Below are positions 50,740 to 60,668 of a stretch of 64,000 nt of DNA, one piece after another. The position numbers and the translations under genes were made by a program. The notes beneath the pieces were generated by a model, which was given only the letters and a program-made list of their open reading frames with translations, did no database searches and had not been told where the DNA came from. Source of the DNA: Methanoculleus horonobensis (GTDB lineage: Archaea > Halobacteriota > Methanomicrobia > Methanomicrobiales > Methanoculleaceae); NCBI RefSeq assembly GCF_001602375.1, contig NZ_BCNY01000013.1:310001-374000 (forward strand), given 5' to 3'. How positions within the stretch are numbered: position 1 is the first letter of the stretch; each line of letters begins with the position of its first letter.

Positions 50740-51897
50740 ATGTCACGCCGGACCATTCTCATCCTTGCCGCGGTTGCGACGATTGCCCTCCTCGGGATCG
50801 CCGTGGCCGTCGTGATGCCGCCGGGCGGCGGCACCGCCGGAACCCTGCCGCTCGATACGATCGCCCTCCCCGCAGGGTTTGCGATCGACGTCTATGCCGG
50901 AAACGTCACCGGGGCGCGGTCGATGACCATGACCCCGAACGGGACGCTCTTTGTCGGGAGCCGCGGCGCAGGGAACGTCTACGCCATACCCGACCGCGAC
51001 GGCGACGGGAGAGGCGATGAGGTGATCACGATCGCAAGCGGTCTCGACTCCCCGAACGGCGTCGCGTTCCAAAACGGCTCCCTCTACGTCGCCGAGATCA
51101 GCCGCATCCTCCGCTACGACGGGATCGAGGCGAACCTCGATAACCCGCCGGAGGCCGCGGTGGTGAGCGACGCCTTCCCGGACGAAGCCTCGCACGGGTG
51201 GAAGTTCATCGCGTTCGGCCCCGACGGGAACCTCTACATCCCCGTGGGCGCCCCCTGCAACGTCTGCGACCCCGAAGACGAGCGGTTCAGTACCATCTTC
51301 CGGATGAACCCGGACGGAACCGATCTCGAGATCTACGCCCGGGGCATCCGGAACACCGTGGGGTTCGACTGGCACCCGGAGACCGATGAGTTATGGTTCA
51401 CCGACAACGGCCGCGACTGGCTCGGCGACGATATCCCGCCGGACGAACTGAACCGGGCGCCGGAGAGCGGGATGCACTTTGGGTTCCCCTACTGCCACGG
51501 CACGGCGATCCCCGACCCGGAGTTCGGGGAGGAGCGGTCGTGCAGTGAATTCACGCCCCCCGAGCAGGAACTCGGCCCGCACGTCGCTGCACTCGGGATG
51601 CGGTTCTATGACGGCGGGCAGTTCCCGGAAGAGTACCAGAACAGGATCTTTATCGCCGAGCACGGCTCCTGGAACCGGGCGGAGCCGATCGGCTACCGGG
51701 TGACGATGGTCAAACTCGAGAACAACACTCCCGTCGCCTATGATGTCTTCGCGGAGGGCTGGCTCCAGGGAGGCGACGCCTGGGGTCGGCCGGTGGACGT
51801 CGAGATCGCGAACGACGGCTCAATCCTGGTATCGGACGACCGGGCGAATGCCATCTACCGGATAACCTACGGAGAGGTCACTTCCCCCTCCGGATGA
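50740..51897 (+). CDS. Exported PQQ/sorbosone dehydrogenase-like beta-propeller
   Basis: The 385 aa product begins with a signal or anchor helix ([20 protein letters not shown], about 5-24). A six-bladed propeller of the soluble aldose sugar/L-sorbosone dehydrogenase type follows: [59 protein letters not shown] and [10 protein letters not shown] (each a known blade signature). Relatives bind PQQ and Ca and oxidise sugars, but the archaeal ones have no proven substrate. Likely anchored outside the membrane. The 3 prime end overlaps a convergent gene by 20 bp. Confidence 0.85.
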   Translation: MSRRTILILAAVATIALLGIAVAVVMPPGGGTAGTLPLDTIALPAGFAIDVYAGNVTGARSMTMTPNGTLFVGSRGAGNVYAIPDRDGDGRGDEVITIASGLDSPNGVAFQNGSLYVAEISRILRYDGIEANLDNPPEAAVVSDAFPDEASHGWKFIAFGPDGNLYIPVGAPCNVCDPEDERFSTIFRMNPDGTDLEIYARGIRNTVGFDWHPETDELWFTDNGRDWLGDDIPPDELNRAPESGMHFGFPYCHGTAIPDPEFGEERSCSEFTPPEQELGPHVAALGMRFYDGGQFPEEYQNRIFIAEHGSWNRAEPIGYRVTMVKLENNTPVAYDVFAEGWLQGGDAWGRPVDVEIANDGSILVSDDRANAIYRITYGEVTSPSG

Positions 51898-52477
51898 CCC
51901 TTCCGAAGGAGAACGGGGTCGGGCCCGGCAGGGTTGCCGGGAACGTCCCCTCCGCCGCTCGCCGGACGTCCTCGATCGAGTAGAACGCCTTGGGGTTGAA
52001 CTCGTGGATGGCGTCCTCCACGTCGCGCATGTTCTTGCGCTTGACCACCGAGAAGATCACCTTGCCCGGCCCCTGCTTCCCGTGTGCGTCGAGGACGGTC
52101 ACCCCGTAACCCGCGGCGCGGAGGTAGTCGATGAGGTTCGTCGCGTCGCGCTGGGTGATGATCCGGATGAGGGCAAGCCCCATCGCCAGCCGCTCCTCGA
52201 CGAGCATTCCGATGTAGTTTCCCGTGGCGAACCCGGCCGCGTAGGCAAAGTAGTTGAGGGGGTTCGTGAGGTTCTGAAAGATCTGGCCGACGGCGATGAT
52301 CCAGATGAAGACCTCGGCGAATCCGAGGATAGGGGCGACCACCTTCATCCCACGGGAGACGAAGATGATCCGCATCGTCCCGATGGTGACGTCGCAGATG
52401 CGTGCGAGGAAGATGAAGACCGGGACGACGACCAGGGAGAAGATCTCCGGGTCGATATCCGGGACGACGCCGAGCAT
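51878..52477 (-). CDS. UPF0316/DUF2179 membrane protein
   Basis: The 199 aa product has three hydrophobic segments ([55 protein letters not shown]) with the motif [18 protein letters not shown] typical of UPF0316. A C-terminal DUF2179 domain ([18 protein letters not shown]) follows, a fold often tied to nucleotide sensing. A TATA-like AATAATATATC near 52497-52510 on the minus strand implies a very short leader. Confidence 0.85.
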   Translation of the reverse strand: MLGVVPDIDPEIFSLVVVPVFIFLARICDVTIGTMRIIFVSRGMKVVAPILGFAEVFIWIIAVGQIFQNLTNPLNYFAYAAGFATGNYIGMLVEERLAMGLALIRIITQRDATNLIDYLRAAGYGVTVLDAHGKQGPGKVIFSVVKRKNMRDVEDAIHEFNPKAFYSIEDVRRAAEGTFPATLPGPTPFSFGRVIRRGK

Positions 52478-52510
52478 GGATCATGGTTGACGAGCAGGTG
52501 ATATATTATT

Positions 52511-52861
52511 ATCCATATTCAAATATATGTCGGACACAAAAAATTTCATAGAACCAATATCTTGGGATATCAGATGAAATTGTCGGGATAAAAGGAGAGT
52601 ATACCCCGCAGATGTTACGGAGAGGCGCGGTATCGGGATCGTCGCCCGCTCCCAGATAGGGGTTCCTCTCCCGGGAGCCCCTGAAGCAGCCGGAACTCGG
52701 CCCGCCGTCCGTGCGAGCGCAGGATGTCATGAGACCGTCGTAAACCGCATTCCGGCCACGTTCCCGGGCAGATTCGCCCTTCAGCCCGGAATATGGCCGG
52801 AATCGCCATGAGATAGCCTTATGGTATCAGGGTCCAATCAGGCACAGTGTGGTGATATACC
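52511..52861. other. Intergenic, no gene seen
   Basis: The 350 bp before the zinc-ribbon gene show AT-rich promoter sequence at the left (ATATTCAAATATATG) and otherwise no coding pattern. Confidence 0.4.
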
Positions 52862-52990
52862 ATGCCGAAATGTTACAGCTGCGGAGCGGAGATCAACCCG
52901 AAGAAGACGCGTTGTCCGAGATGCGGAGCAAAAGTCGAAGCAGGAACCGGAAAACAACCGGAAGCGGGAGTTGCAAGGGGGCGGCGATAA
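52862..52990 (+). CDS. Small zinc-ribbon protein
   Basis: The 42 aa product, MPKCYSCGAEINPKKTRC then PRCGAKV, has two CxxC knuckles 15 residues apart, a classic zinc ribbon, and a basic tail. The ATG at 52862 is preceded by GGTGATATACC. Many archaea encode such single-ribbon proteins; function unknown. Confidence 0.7.
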   Translation: MPKCYSCGAEINPKKTRCPRCGAKVEAGTGKQPEAGVARGRR

Positions 52991-53026
52991 AGACCCTCTA
53001 AACCCCCTCATCTGACCCTTTTTAGA

Positions 53027-53668
53027 TCATTTCTCTTCTTCTTGGTAGCGCGGGGATGTGCGCCACCAGTAGTAGACCTCGTAGGCGAGCAGCGCAAGCA
53101 GCACCACGCAGGCGCCGAAGAAGAAGCCCATCACGATGTCGTGGACCGGCAGCGCCCCGGCACCGTCCAGGGCAGGGACGGGAGACTGGAGCGTCGAGGC
53201 ATCCTCGCCGGTCCCGCCGGCGTATTTATCCCCGTTCTCGGACATTACCCGTGAGACGGGCGTAGAGCCGCCGAACGGCAGCAGCGCCGGGAGGATCGAC
53301 CAGAGCCCGATGCTCGCGAGGACGACGATCCCAAAGAGCGTCGCGTATTTCTGCAGCACCGACCGGAGATCGCTTGCCGGCGATGCGATGATGAAGACCT
53401 GGTTCGCAAGGCCGTAGACCTTCACCTCGCGTCCCTTCTCGCTCCAGCGGGTCTCCATGACCTCGAGAAGCCCGGCGTCGAGAAGGTTCTCGATGTGGTA
53501 AGAAGCGGTGGTGATGGGGATCTTCATCCGCCGGGCGACCTCCGACGACGTCAGCGGTCCGCCGCCGAAGGCCTGGATGATCGCGTTTGCCGTCTGGCTC
53601 GCCATCGCCCGGGCGATCTTCTGTGTCTGTTCATCGCCCGGCTGGATAACTACAACATCATTCGCCAT
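53027..53668 (-). CDS. ArsR-like winged-helix regulator with two membrane helices
   Basis: The 213 aa product has an N-terminal winged helix (about 35-85: LTSSEVARRMKIPITTASYH, then IENLLDAGLLEV). A hydrophobic segment (YATLFGIVVLASIGLWSILPAL, about 120-140), a Gly/Ser/Asp loop and a second membrane helix (GFFFGACVVLLALLAYEVYYWW) follow. It could be a membrane-tethered regulator with an exposed loop. Start ATG 53668 overlaps the alaS stop by 11 bp, so it is co-transcribed with alanyl-tRNA synthetase. Confidence 0.78.
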   Translation of the reverse strand: MANDVVVIQPGDEQTQKIARAMASQTANAIIQAFGGGPLTSSEVARRMKIPITTASYHIENLLDAGLLEVMETRWSEKGREVKVYGLANQVFIIASPASDLRSVLQKYATLFGIVVLASIGLWSILPALLPFGGSTPVSRVMSENGDKYAGGTGEDASTLQSPVPALDGAGALPVHDIVMGFFFGACVVLLALLAYEVYYWWRTSPRYQEEEK

Positions 53669-56405
53669 GGAGTGCTTCGATGATTCTGTTGCGCCCGTGC
53701 TCGAGCGCCTCCTCGAGCCGGGAGGCTTCCGGGCCTGCGCCCTGCGCAAGGTTCGGCTTGCCGCCGCCCTTCCCGCCGAGGATGCCGCAGACCTCCCGCA
53801 CGATATCAACGGCGTTCACCGCCGGGGCGCCCGACGTCGCCACCACCTTCGCGGTACCGTCGCCCGACGCAAAGAGCGCCACGCCGCCCTCTTCGGCGAC
53901 GGTCGTGGCGAGTGCGACGAGTTCCTTGTGGGTCGCATCGAGCGTTCTGACGACGACCCGGACACCGTCCACCATCTCGCCGTCGAGATTCTGCATCTCG
54001 AGGTCCACCACTTTCTTCTGGAGACGCTCGATATCTTTCTTCTGTTCCTTCCATTCCGAGAAGAAGCGCGTTACCGTCGCCGGCAGGTTCTCGGGCTGGA
54101 CGCTCACCACGTCGGCGGCCTCCTGGAGGAGGTCGGCCAGGTGCTGCACGGCATGCACGGCGGCGATACCGGCCGCAAAGACCAGCCGCTCGACGCCGTC
54201 CTGGATATGCTCGACGCCGAGAACCCGGATCGACCCGATCTCGCCGGTCGTCCGGACGTGCGTTCCAGCACACGCCTGCACGTCGGCGCCGACCTGCACC
54301 GTCCGGATCTCCCGGCCCGGCGGGACGCCGCCCTGGTAGAGGCCGAACCCGTACTTCTGCTCGGCCTTCGTCCGCTCCTCGACGTGGATGTAGACCGGCG
54401 TATCGGCCATGACCAGCCGGTTCGCCTCAATCTCGATCCTCTTGAGTTCGTCGGGCGTGATATGCTTGTAGTGCCGGATATCCAGGCGGGAAACCTCGCT
54501 TCCCTTCTGGGCGCCCGCCTGATGCACGTGGACGCCGAGCACCTCCTTTGCGGCGCGCAGGAGGACATGGGTCGCCGTGTGGTGGCGCATCAGCGACCAG
54601 CGGCGTTCCTCGTCCACCATGCCCTTCACCCGTTCGCCGCGCTTCAGGCAACCGCCGGTGACCCGGTGGAGGATCACCTCGCCGAGTTTCGTGACCTCCT
54701 CCACCCGCACCATGTTCTCGGACGTCACCAGGGTGCCGGTATCGGACGGCTGACCGCCGCCCTCCGGGTAGAAGAGCGTCTGGTCGAGCACCGCTATCCC
54801 GTCGAAGTAATCCAGCACCATCGCCTCGAACTCGACCTCGTTCGGCAGTTCGTAGTAGAGTTTCTTCGTCGGGGGGAGGGAGACCGCACGCTCGCGGTAG
54901 GCGTCGAGCGGGTCTTCCCCTTTTGCCTCCTTCTGCGCCTCCGAGTGCGTCTCGGCGATCAGCGAGTAGAAGTTGTCGGGGATCTCCACGACGGCGCCCT
55001 CGGCGGCAGCGACCTCCTTGACCATCTCGGGCGGGATGCCGTGCGAGTCGTAGAGGGTGATGACCTCCTCGAGGGGAACCCGGGAACTCTTTGACTTGTA
55101 GTTCCGGGCAAGCTTCTGGACGATCCGGGCTCCGCGCTCGAGCGTGCTTGCATACCGCGCCTCCTCGCTCTCCACGATCTCCCGTACCGCGTCCGCTTCC
55201 TGCTCGAAGTTCTCGACCCCGACAACCTGCATCTGTGCTTCGATCAGGTCGGCGAGATCCTCGTCCATCGAGAGGTCGTTCATCATCCGGAGCGTCCGGC
55301 GGAGCACGAGTCGTGCAAGGTAGCCCTCGCGAACATTCGAGGGGACGATGCAGTCCCCGAGCATGTAGGCGAGGCAGCGGGTGTGGTCGGCGATCGAGTA
55401 GACCTTCTCGATCGGCACGACGATCCGCTCAAGCCGTTCGACCGGCACGCTGATCGCATCGGCGACCTTCCTCCGGAGGTTGTAGAGGTTCGTCCCGGAG
55501 ATGTCCATCACACCGGCGAACCGGGCGCTGAGCCCCATGATCTTCGTGAACTCCGGGTTGTCGAGGAGATCCTCGAGATGGGCCGACCGCATCAGGCGGC
55601 TCACCATCTCCGGGAAGACCGCATCGTAGATCGTCGGCGAACCCTTCGAGGCCCAGACGAACCGCTCAAGGCCGTAGCCGGTGTCCACGATATTCAGCCG
55701 CATCGGGTAGTACGGCACCCCGTTCACGTCGACGGGCGGCTGGTCGGTCTTCTGCCGCCCGAGGTTCATGAAGACCAGCGTCGCGACCTCAAGGCCGCCG
55801 ATGAGCACCTCAACGGATGCCCCGGCGTTGCCCCCGCCGTACCAGGGATGCTCCTTGTAGCTGACCCGGGCGGGATCGCCGCCGATGGACTTGATGAACT
55901 CGTCACAGAGAGCGACCGTCTCGTCTTTCCAGTAGATCTGCTCTTCCGGGGTGTTGAAGGCGTGGTGCGCCATCATCTCAAAGAGCGTCAGGTGGCGCCC
56001 GGATCTCCCTACCGAGTCGAGGTCGTTTAACCGGATGCAGGGCTGGGAGATGGTCAGCGGGTTCGCCGGCGGAGGAACGACCCCGCTCGTGACGAACGGC
56101 TGAAAATCGGCGATGGATGCGATGGTGAGGTAGATGTCGTCTCTCCACCGGGCGGCTACAGGATATCGTTCGAGGCGTGTATGACCGTGCCGCTCGAAGA
56201 ACGAGAGGAACGCCTCCCGCATCTCACTAACATTATGGGGTTTGAAGACCGGGTTGCCGATGAAGTTATACGTCACGCACGGGGCGTCGCCGCAGAACTC
56301 CTGTTCGGGGTCCCGGGTCCAGAAGGCTGACCCGCAACTCTTGCAGACCTTCCGCTCAAACCCCTCAGACTTGAAATAATCGAGCGTATATTCTTCCTCG
56401 AGCAT
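53658..56405 (-). CDS. alaS: Alanyl-tRNA synthetase, archaeal type
   Basis: The 915 aa product opens with the archaeal zinc-containing leader (VCKSCGSAFWTRDPEQEFCG). The class II catalytic part includes FFERHGHTRLERYPV and RWRDDIYLTIASI. An editing domain with HHTATHVLLRAA and a C-x3-H pair in CAGTHVRTTGEIG follows, then a coiled C-Ala domain. Length fits archaeal AlaRS. It is followed, with overlap, by a membrane-tethered winged-helix gene. Editing residues are intact. Confidence 0.95.
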   Translation of the reverse strand: MLEEEYTLDYFKSEGFERKVCKSCGSAFWTRDPEQEFCGDAPCVTYNFIGNPVFKPHNVSEMREAFLSFFERHGHTRLERYPVAARWRDDIYLTIASIADFQPFVTSGVVPPPANPLTISQPCIRLNDLDSVGRSGRHLTLFEMMAHHAFNTPEEQIYWKDETVALCDEFIKSIGGDPARVSYKEHPWYGGGNAGASVEVLIGGLEVATLVFMNLGRQKTDQPPVDVNGVPYYPMRLNIVDTGYGLERFVWASKGSPTIYDAVFPEMVSRLMRSAHLEDLLDNPEFTKIMGLSARFAGVMDISGTNLYNLRRKVADAISVPVERLERIVVPIEKVYSIADHTRCLAYMLGDCIVPSNVREGYLARLVLRRTLRMMNDLSMDEDLADLIEAQMQVVGVENFEQEADAVREIVESEEARYASTLERGARIVQKLARNYKSKSSRVPLEEVITLYDSHGIPPEMVKEVAAAEGAVVEIPDNFYSLIAETHSEAQKEAKGEDPLDAYRERAVSLPPTKKLYYELPNEVEFEAMVLDYFDGIAVLDQTLFYPEGGGQPSDTGTLVTSENMVRVEEVTKLGEVILHRVTGGCLKRGERVKGMVDEERRWSLMRHHTATHVLLRAAKEVLGVHVHQAGAQKGSEVSRLDIRHYKHITPDELKRIEIEANRLVMADTPVYIHVEERTKAEQKYGFGLYQGGVPPGREIRTVQVGADVQACAGTHVRTTGEIGSIRVLGVEHIQDGVERLVFAAGIAAVHAVQHLADLLQEAADVVSVQPENLPATVTRFFSEWKEQKKDIERLQKKVVDLEMQNLDGEMVDGVRVVVRTLDATHKELVALATTVAEEGGVALFASGDGTAKVVATSGAPAVNAVDIVREVCGILGGKGGGKPNLAQGAGPEASRLEEALEHGRNRIIEALHGE

Positions 56406-56466
56406 TGAAAATCACGCAGCATAAATTGGTATGATTGTGACCGATATAGTTGTTTGTGCGTATTGT

Positions 56467-56784
56467 TTAAGTTTTCCAGGTATCCTGATACCAGAGGTCA
56501 TAGGATTCATATAATCCCGTCCTCTCGGCGATGCGCACCGCAAGGATGTGCCAGCATTCGCGCCCCCGGAAGAGGAAATCGCTGCAGGTGCAGAAGTCGC
56601 CTTCGACGATGTACTCGCTGCTCCTGCCCACCACGACGAAGAAGTCGAGATAACGCTTCACCTGCCCGGCATCGACGGCTTCGAGTGCCTTTCTCCCTCG
56701 CTCGCCGTATACACGCTCGATGCAGGTGCGAAACTCCGGCGTCAGCGCCCGGTCGCGCTCGATCTTTCCCCAGATACCCCTCAT
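56467..56784 (-). CDS. SWIM zinc-finger protein
   Basis: The 105 aa product has the SWIM motif C-x-C...C-x-H as CTCSDFLFRGRECWH (about 64-78) with an N-terminal helical part. SWIM proteins bind DNA or protein, often in recombination. ATGA-type overlap (4 bp) with the preceding Nif3-like gene shows an operon. Confidence 0.8.
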   Translation of the reverse strand: MRGIWGKIERDRALTPEFRTCIERVYGERGRKALEAVDAGQVKRYLDFFVVVGRSSEYIVEGDFCTCSDFLFRGRECWHILAVRIAERTGLYESYDLWYQDTWKT

Positions 56785-57491
56785 GAAACTACCACTACGT
56801 GTGGCGGATCAGGGATATAATGCCACCCCATGCGGGACGCGAGAGCCTCCATGGCCGGAGCCTCGAGCGCGTAGTGAGTGGCCTCCAGGCAGGGGATGGG
56901 CGACGCACGGACAACGCTGTGCTTCAATTCCGCCGAGAGGAACGCCTCCGCCCCGAGACCGACGGCCTCCCGGATCAGGTCGGGGTCGAACCCGCTCCCA
57001 CCCACGACGGCGAGGCGCCGGATCGTTCCCACCTCGCCGTAGACCCGGATCCCTCCGCCCGGAAGTCGGCGGGCGATCTCTTCCGCGTCGAGGGAGCAGT
57101 TGCCGACGAGGCCGGCGGTCATCCGCTCCATTCCGGTGAAACCGAGCCGGGCCGCGAGGACGTCGTTGACGCCGCCCTCGGCATGGTCGAAGTTCGTGTG
57201 CATGACGTAGAGATTCATCTCGGCGGCAAGGAGCGTCCGGAGCAGGCGCGAGGTCGGTCCCCGGACCGCCGTGACCGGGCTCCAGAGGGGAGTATGATGG
57301 ACGATCAGCACGTCCGCGCCGGCACGGGCGGCGGCATCCACCACCTTCTGCGTGGCATCGAGCGCACAGCAGACGGTTCCGATCTCTTCTCTTCCCTCGA
57401 CGACGAGGCCGATCCTCCCTGTATCGTACTCCTCGGCCAGTTCGGGCGGGGCAACCTGCTCCAGTGCGGCGATGAACCTCTCGATATCCAT
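56781..57491 (-). CDS. Nif3-like dinuclear metal protein
   Basis: The 236 aa product (ATG 57491, GAGGT upstream) has the Nif3/DUF34 hallmarks: EYDTGRIGLVVEG, DVLIVHHTPLWSP with HH metal ligands, MHTNFDHAEGGVND and a C-terminal SAELKHSVVRA with another His. Some relatives act as GTP cyclohydrolase-like or metal-handling enzymes; the true role is unsettled. Upstream codons in the same frame are ignored because a TATA-like TTTTATTTTTG lies at about 57512-57525 on the minus strand. Confidence 0.88.
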   Translation of the reverse strand: MDIERFIAALEQVAPPELAEEYDTGRIGLVVEGREEIGTVCCALDATQKVVDAAARAGADVLIVHHTPLWSPVTAVRGPTSRLLRTLLAAEMNLYVMHTNFDHAEGGVNDVLAARLGFTGMERMTAGLVGNCSLDAEEIARRLPGGGIRVYGEVGTIRRLAVVGGSGFDPDLIREAVGLGAEAFLSAELKHSVVRASPIPCLEATHYALEAPAMEALASRMGWHYIPDPPHVVVVS

Positions 57492-57723
57492 ACAGTACCT
57501 CGTATGATTCTCACAAAAATAAAAGGGTGGACGAGAACACCGCCCTGCACTCCCGGCCCGGTTCCTCCCGTCGAATAAATTTTCGTTTCCCGGGAGGTTT
57601 TGGATATTATTCGAGAGCAAACGGGTTATAATCATATAAAGGAGGCGGGCAGGGAATAGATCAAATCGAAATAATTATCCCTGAAAAAAACGAGATTCAA
57701 TCATCGTCTTTCGGAGACAGAAC

Positions 57724-59022
57724 ATGCTGAGACCTCTTATTATCGGAACAATACTCCTCGTTCTCTGCGCCGGCATCCCCGCCGTTTCCGCACTGGGAGG
57801 AGATGAAGGATGGTACCGCGTTCACTGCAACGTGGACGGTGCCGACGTCTACTTTGACGGACAGTACAAAGGAACCACCTACGGAGGGGCGCTCGACGTC
57901 CCGGTCTACACCACCGGGTCGCCCTACAACACCTTCCGGGTAGAGAAGAGCGGCTATCAGTCCTACACCGGCAGCCTGGCCTCTGACCCCGCAGCCGGGG
58001 AAACCGTGGACGTCTACGCGACGCTGCAGCCGGTCGAGACCGCCGGTTCGATCCATGTCACCTCGAGCCCCTCGGGTTCGGCCGTTTACTTAAACGGGAA
58101 CTACCGGGGTACTGCACCGCTCACGATCCAGAACCTCGTCCCCGGCACCTACTCGCTTGAAGCCGATCACACGGGCTACCAGTCCGATTACGCCACCGTC
58201 ACGGTCAGGGCGGGGCAGCAGTCGAACGTGCAGTTCACCCTGACCCCGATCGAGCAGTACGGCTCGATCAAGGTCACCTCCAGCCCGTCGGGTGCATACG
58301 TCTACATGGACGGCACCTATAAGGGCAAGACGCCCCTGACGCTCACGAGCGTCTCGGCGAAGAAGCACAACATCGAACTCGATCTCTCCGGCTACTACGA
58401 CTGGATGTCGAGCGTGACCGTGAGCCCCGGCGTGACCAGTTACGTCAACGCCCACCTGACGTCCGTCCCCTCCGAGACCACCGGCGCCATCGACGTGGTC
58501 TCCTACCCGGCAGGCGCGGACGTCTTCCTCGACGACAAGTACCAGGGCAAGACTCCCACGGCAGGAGTGTATGCGATCTCGAACGTCGCGGTCGGATCCC
58601 ATACCGTGAGAGTCGCCCTCTCCGGCTACCTGGACTACACGACGTCGGTCGTCGTCAGCGGAGCGACCACGAGCCATGTCACCGCGACGCTCCAGCCCGG
58701 CCAGCAGCCGACCTCGACGGGCTCGATCTCAGTCACCTCCTCCCCCTCCGGAGCCGAGGTCTACATCGACAACGCCTATAAGGGCATCACCCCGCTGAAC
58801 CTCGACGGCGTTGCCGCCGGCACCCACGCGGTCAGGGTGGCGCTTGCAGGCTACGGCGACTGGTCGACCACCGTTCAGGTCGGTGCCGGAAGCACCGCCT
58901 CGGCCTCGGCCTCGCTCTCGCCCGTGCCGACCCAGGCACCCCACGCGGGCGTGGCTCCCTTCGCCGTGATAGGCGCGCTCGGCGTCCTCGGACTCCTCGT
59001 CGCGCTGCACAGGCGGGACTGA
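57724..59022 (+). CDS. Secreted PEGA-repeat surface protein
   Basis: The 432 aa product has a signal peptide (LIIGTILLVLCAGIPAVSA, cleaved near residue 23). About five PEGA-type repeats follow, for example SIHVTSSPSGSAVYLNGNYR and SISVTSSPSGAEVYIDNAYK, each ending in a GYQ/GYxD turn. After a Pro/Ala linker comes a C-terminal membrane helix (FAVIGALGVLGLLVALHRRD) with a basic end, so it is anchored to the cell surface. PEGA proteins are abundant in Methanomicrobiales cell envelopes. Confidence 0.88.
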   Translation: MLRPLIIGTILLVLCAGIPAVSALGGDEGWYRVHCNVDGADVYFDGQYKGTTYGGALDVPVYTTGSPYNTFRVEKSGYQSYTGSLASDPAAGETVDVYATLQPVETAGSIHVTSSPSGSAVYLNGNYRGTAPLTIQNLVPGTYSLEADHTGYQSDYATVTVRAGQQSNVQFTLTPIEQYGSIKVTSSPSGAYVYMDGTYKGKTPLTLTSVSAKKHNIELDLSGYYDWMSSVTVSPGVTSYVNAHLTSVPSETTGAIDVVSYPAGADVFLDDKYQGKTPTAGVYAISNVAVGSHTVRVALSGYLDYTTSVVVSGATTSHVTATLQPGQQPTSTGSISVTSSPSGAEVYIDNAYKGITPLNLDGVAAGTHAVRVALAGYGDWSTTVQVGAGSTASASASLSPVPTQAPHAGVAPFAVIGALGVLGLLVALHRRD

Positions 59023-59040
59023 ACCACAAAGAACCCACAC

Positions 59041-59065
59041 TTTTTTTGGGAGGTGCAAACCTCCC
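59041..59065 (+). terminator. T7 run and hairpin after the PEGA gene
   Basis: TTTTTTT (59041-59047) is directly followed by a perfect stem GGGAGGT (59048-59054)/ACCTCCC (59059-59065) with loop GCAA. Confidence 0.55.
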
Positions 59066-59104
59066 CGGGTTATCGCTGCCGGTAGCGCTCATACCCCGAC
59101 CCGA

Positions 59105-59138
59105 TATTACCTAAAGTAATAATCAACACCTATAAATA
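59105..59138 (+). promoter_or_regulatory. Promoter and palindrome of the homocysteine operon
   Basis: TATTAC (59105-59110) and GTAATA (59116-59121) form a perfect 6-bp-arm palindrome just upstream of a TATA box TATAAATA (59131-59138). The box lies 22-29 nt before the ATG at 59160, so transcription starts at or next to the start codon and the mRNA should be leaderless. The palindrome overlaps or abuts the BRE position, as expected for an operator. Confidence 0.55.
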
Positions 59139-59159
59139 TTCCAAAATGAATATACGTTC

Positions 59160-60668
59160 ATGGAAAAGTCCCTCGACCTCATCAATGCCCGGATACGCGA
59201 CGGTACTGCACGAGTGGTTACCGCCGAGGAGATGCCGGGCATCGTCGACGAACTGGGAGAGGAAGGGGCACTGGCGGAGGTCGACGTCGTCACGACCGGG
59301 ACGTTCGGGGCAATGTGCTCTACCGGTGCCTTCTTCAACTTCGGGCACGCCGACCCCCCCATCCGGATGGAACGCGTCTGGCTCAACGACGTGGAAGCAT
59401 ACGCAGGAATCGCGGCGGTCGACGCCTACCTGGGCGCAACCCAGGAGGCCGACACCAAAGACCGGTTCTACGGCGGCGCCCACGTCCTCGAGGAACTCGT
59501 CGCCGGAGGCACCGTCGAACTGCGGGCGACCTCCCGCGGAACCGACTGCTACCCGCGCCGGAGCATCACGACGGAACTGCTGCTCGAGGACATGAACCAG
59601 GCGATCATGGTCAACCCGAGGAACTCCTACCAGAGTTACAACGCAGCCTCGAACACCACCGACCGGACGCTCAACACCTACATGGGGACGCTCCTCCCGC
59701 GGTGCGGCAACGTCTCCTACTCCGGCGCAGGAACCCTCTCGCCGCTCGCGAACGACCCCGGCTTCCGGGTCATCGGGAGCGGTGTCCCGATCTTCCTTGC
59801 CGGGGGAGAGGGCATGATCGTCGGAGAAGGCACCCAGCACTCCGCCGGAGGCGGGTTCGGGACGCTGATGGTGTCCGGGGACATGAAGCAGATGCGCCAG
59901 GAGTTCCTGCGCGCCGCGGTGATGAACGGCTACGGCGTGACGATGTACGTCGGTGTCGGCGTCCCGATACCGGTGCTCGATACCGGGATTGTCCGGGGCA
60001 CCGCGGTCCGGGACGAGGATCTCATGACCAATATCATCGATTACGGCACGCCCCGGCGCGACCGGCCGTCGCTTGCGAAGGTCAGTTACGCCGACCTCAG
60101 GAGCGGCTCGGTCGAGCTTGGCGGTGAGACGGTCAGGACGTCGTCGCTCTCCAGTTACCGGCGAGCACGGGCGGTAGCGACGGAACTCAAGGACTGGATC
60201 GAGCGGGGGAAGATGGAACTTGCGCTCCCCACCCGCCGGATCGACACGACGAAGCGTGCGAGGCCGATGCGGGAGACGGCCGTCACCCCCCGCGTCCGCG
60301 ACATCATGAACCGGCAGGTGATCAGCATCACGGAGGACGAGGAGATCCGGGTGGCAGCAAAGCGACTCCTCAAAGACGAGACGAACCACCTCCCGGTTCT
60401 CGACGGGAACGGCACGCTGGTCGGGATCATCACCACCTACGACGTCTCGAAGGCGGTGGTGACGGACGGGAAACTGCGGCAGGTGAAGGACATCATGACC
60501 CGGAAGGTGATCAAGACGACGCCCGACGAGCCGGTGGACGTCGCCGCCCAGAAACTGGAGCAGAACAATATCAGCGCCCTTCCCGTAGTGGACGCGACGA
60601 ACCGGGTGGTCGGCATCCTCTCTGCGATCGATCTCGGGAAACTCTTCGGCGGGAGGCGGCGGCGATGA
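59160..60668 (+). CDS. COG1900-CBS sulfurtransferase for homocysteine synthesis
   Basis: The 502 aa product joins a COG1900/DUF39 domain (1-370) with two CBS repeats (VRDIMNRQVISITEDEEIR, then VKDIMTRKVIKTTPDEPVD). Cys53 (GAMCSTGAF) and Cys130 (GTDCYPR) are candidate persulfide carriers. Its homologue in Methanosarcina (MA1821) converts aspartate semialdehyde to homocysteine together with the NIL-ferredoxin encoded next. The downstream genes follow with 4 bp overlaps, so it forms a three-gene operon with a leaderless promoter. Confidence 0.88.
   Translation: MEKSLDLINARIRDGTARVVTAEEMPGIVDELGEEGALAEVDVVTTGTFGAMCSTGAFFNFGHADPPIRMERVWLNDVEAYAGIAAVDAYLGATQEADTKDRFYGGAHVLEELVAGGTVELRATSRGTDCYPRRSITTELLLEDMNQAIMVNPRNSYQSYNAASNTTDRTLNTYMGTLLPRCGNVSYSGAGTLSPLANDPGFRVIGSGVPIFLAGGEGMIVGEGTQHSAGGGFGTLMVSGDMKQMRQEFLRAAVMNGYGVTMYVGVGVPIPVLDTGIVRGTAVRDEDLMTNIIDYGTPRRDRPSLAKVSYADLRSGSVELGGETVRTSSLSSYRRARAVATELKDWIERGKMELALPTRRIDTTKRARPMRETAVTPRVRDIMNRQVISITEDEEIRVAAKRLLKDETNHLPVLDGNGTLVGIITTYDVSKAVVTDGKLRQVKDIMTRKVIKTTPDEPVDVAAQKLEQNNISALPVVDATNRVVGILSAIDLGKLFGGRRRR

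Noticed and set aside
53508-55094. 528 aa plus-strand open frame opposite alaS
   Set aside because: Shadow frame; composition is His/Arg/Asp-rich and has no motif, while alaS is unambiguous.
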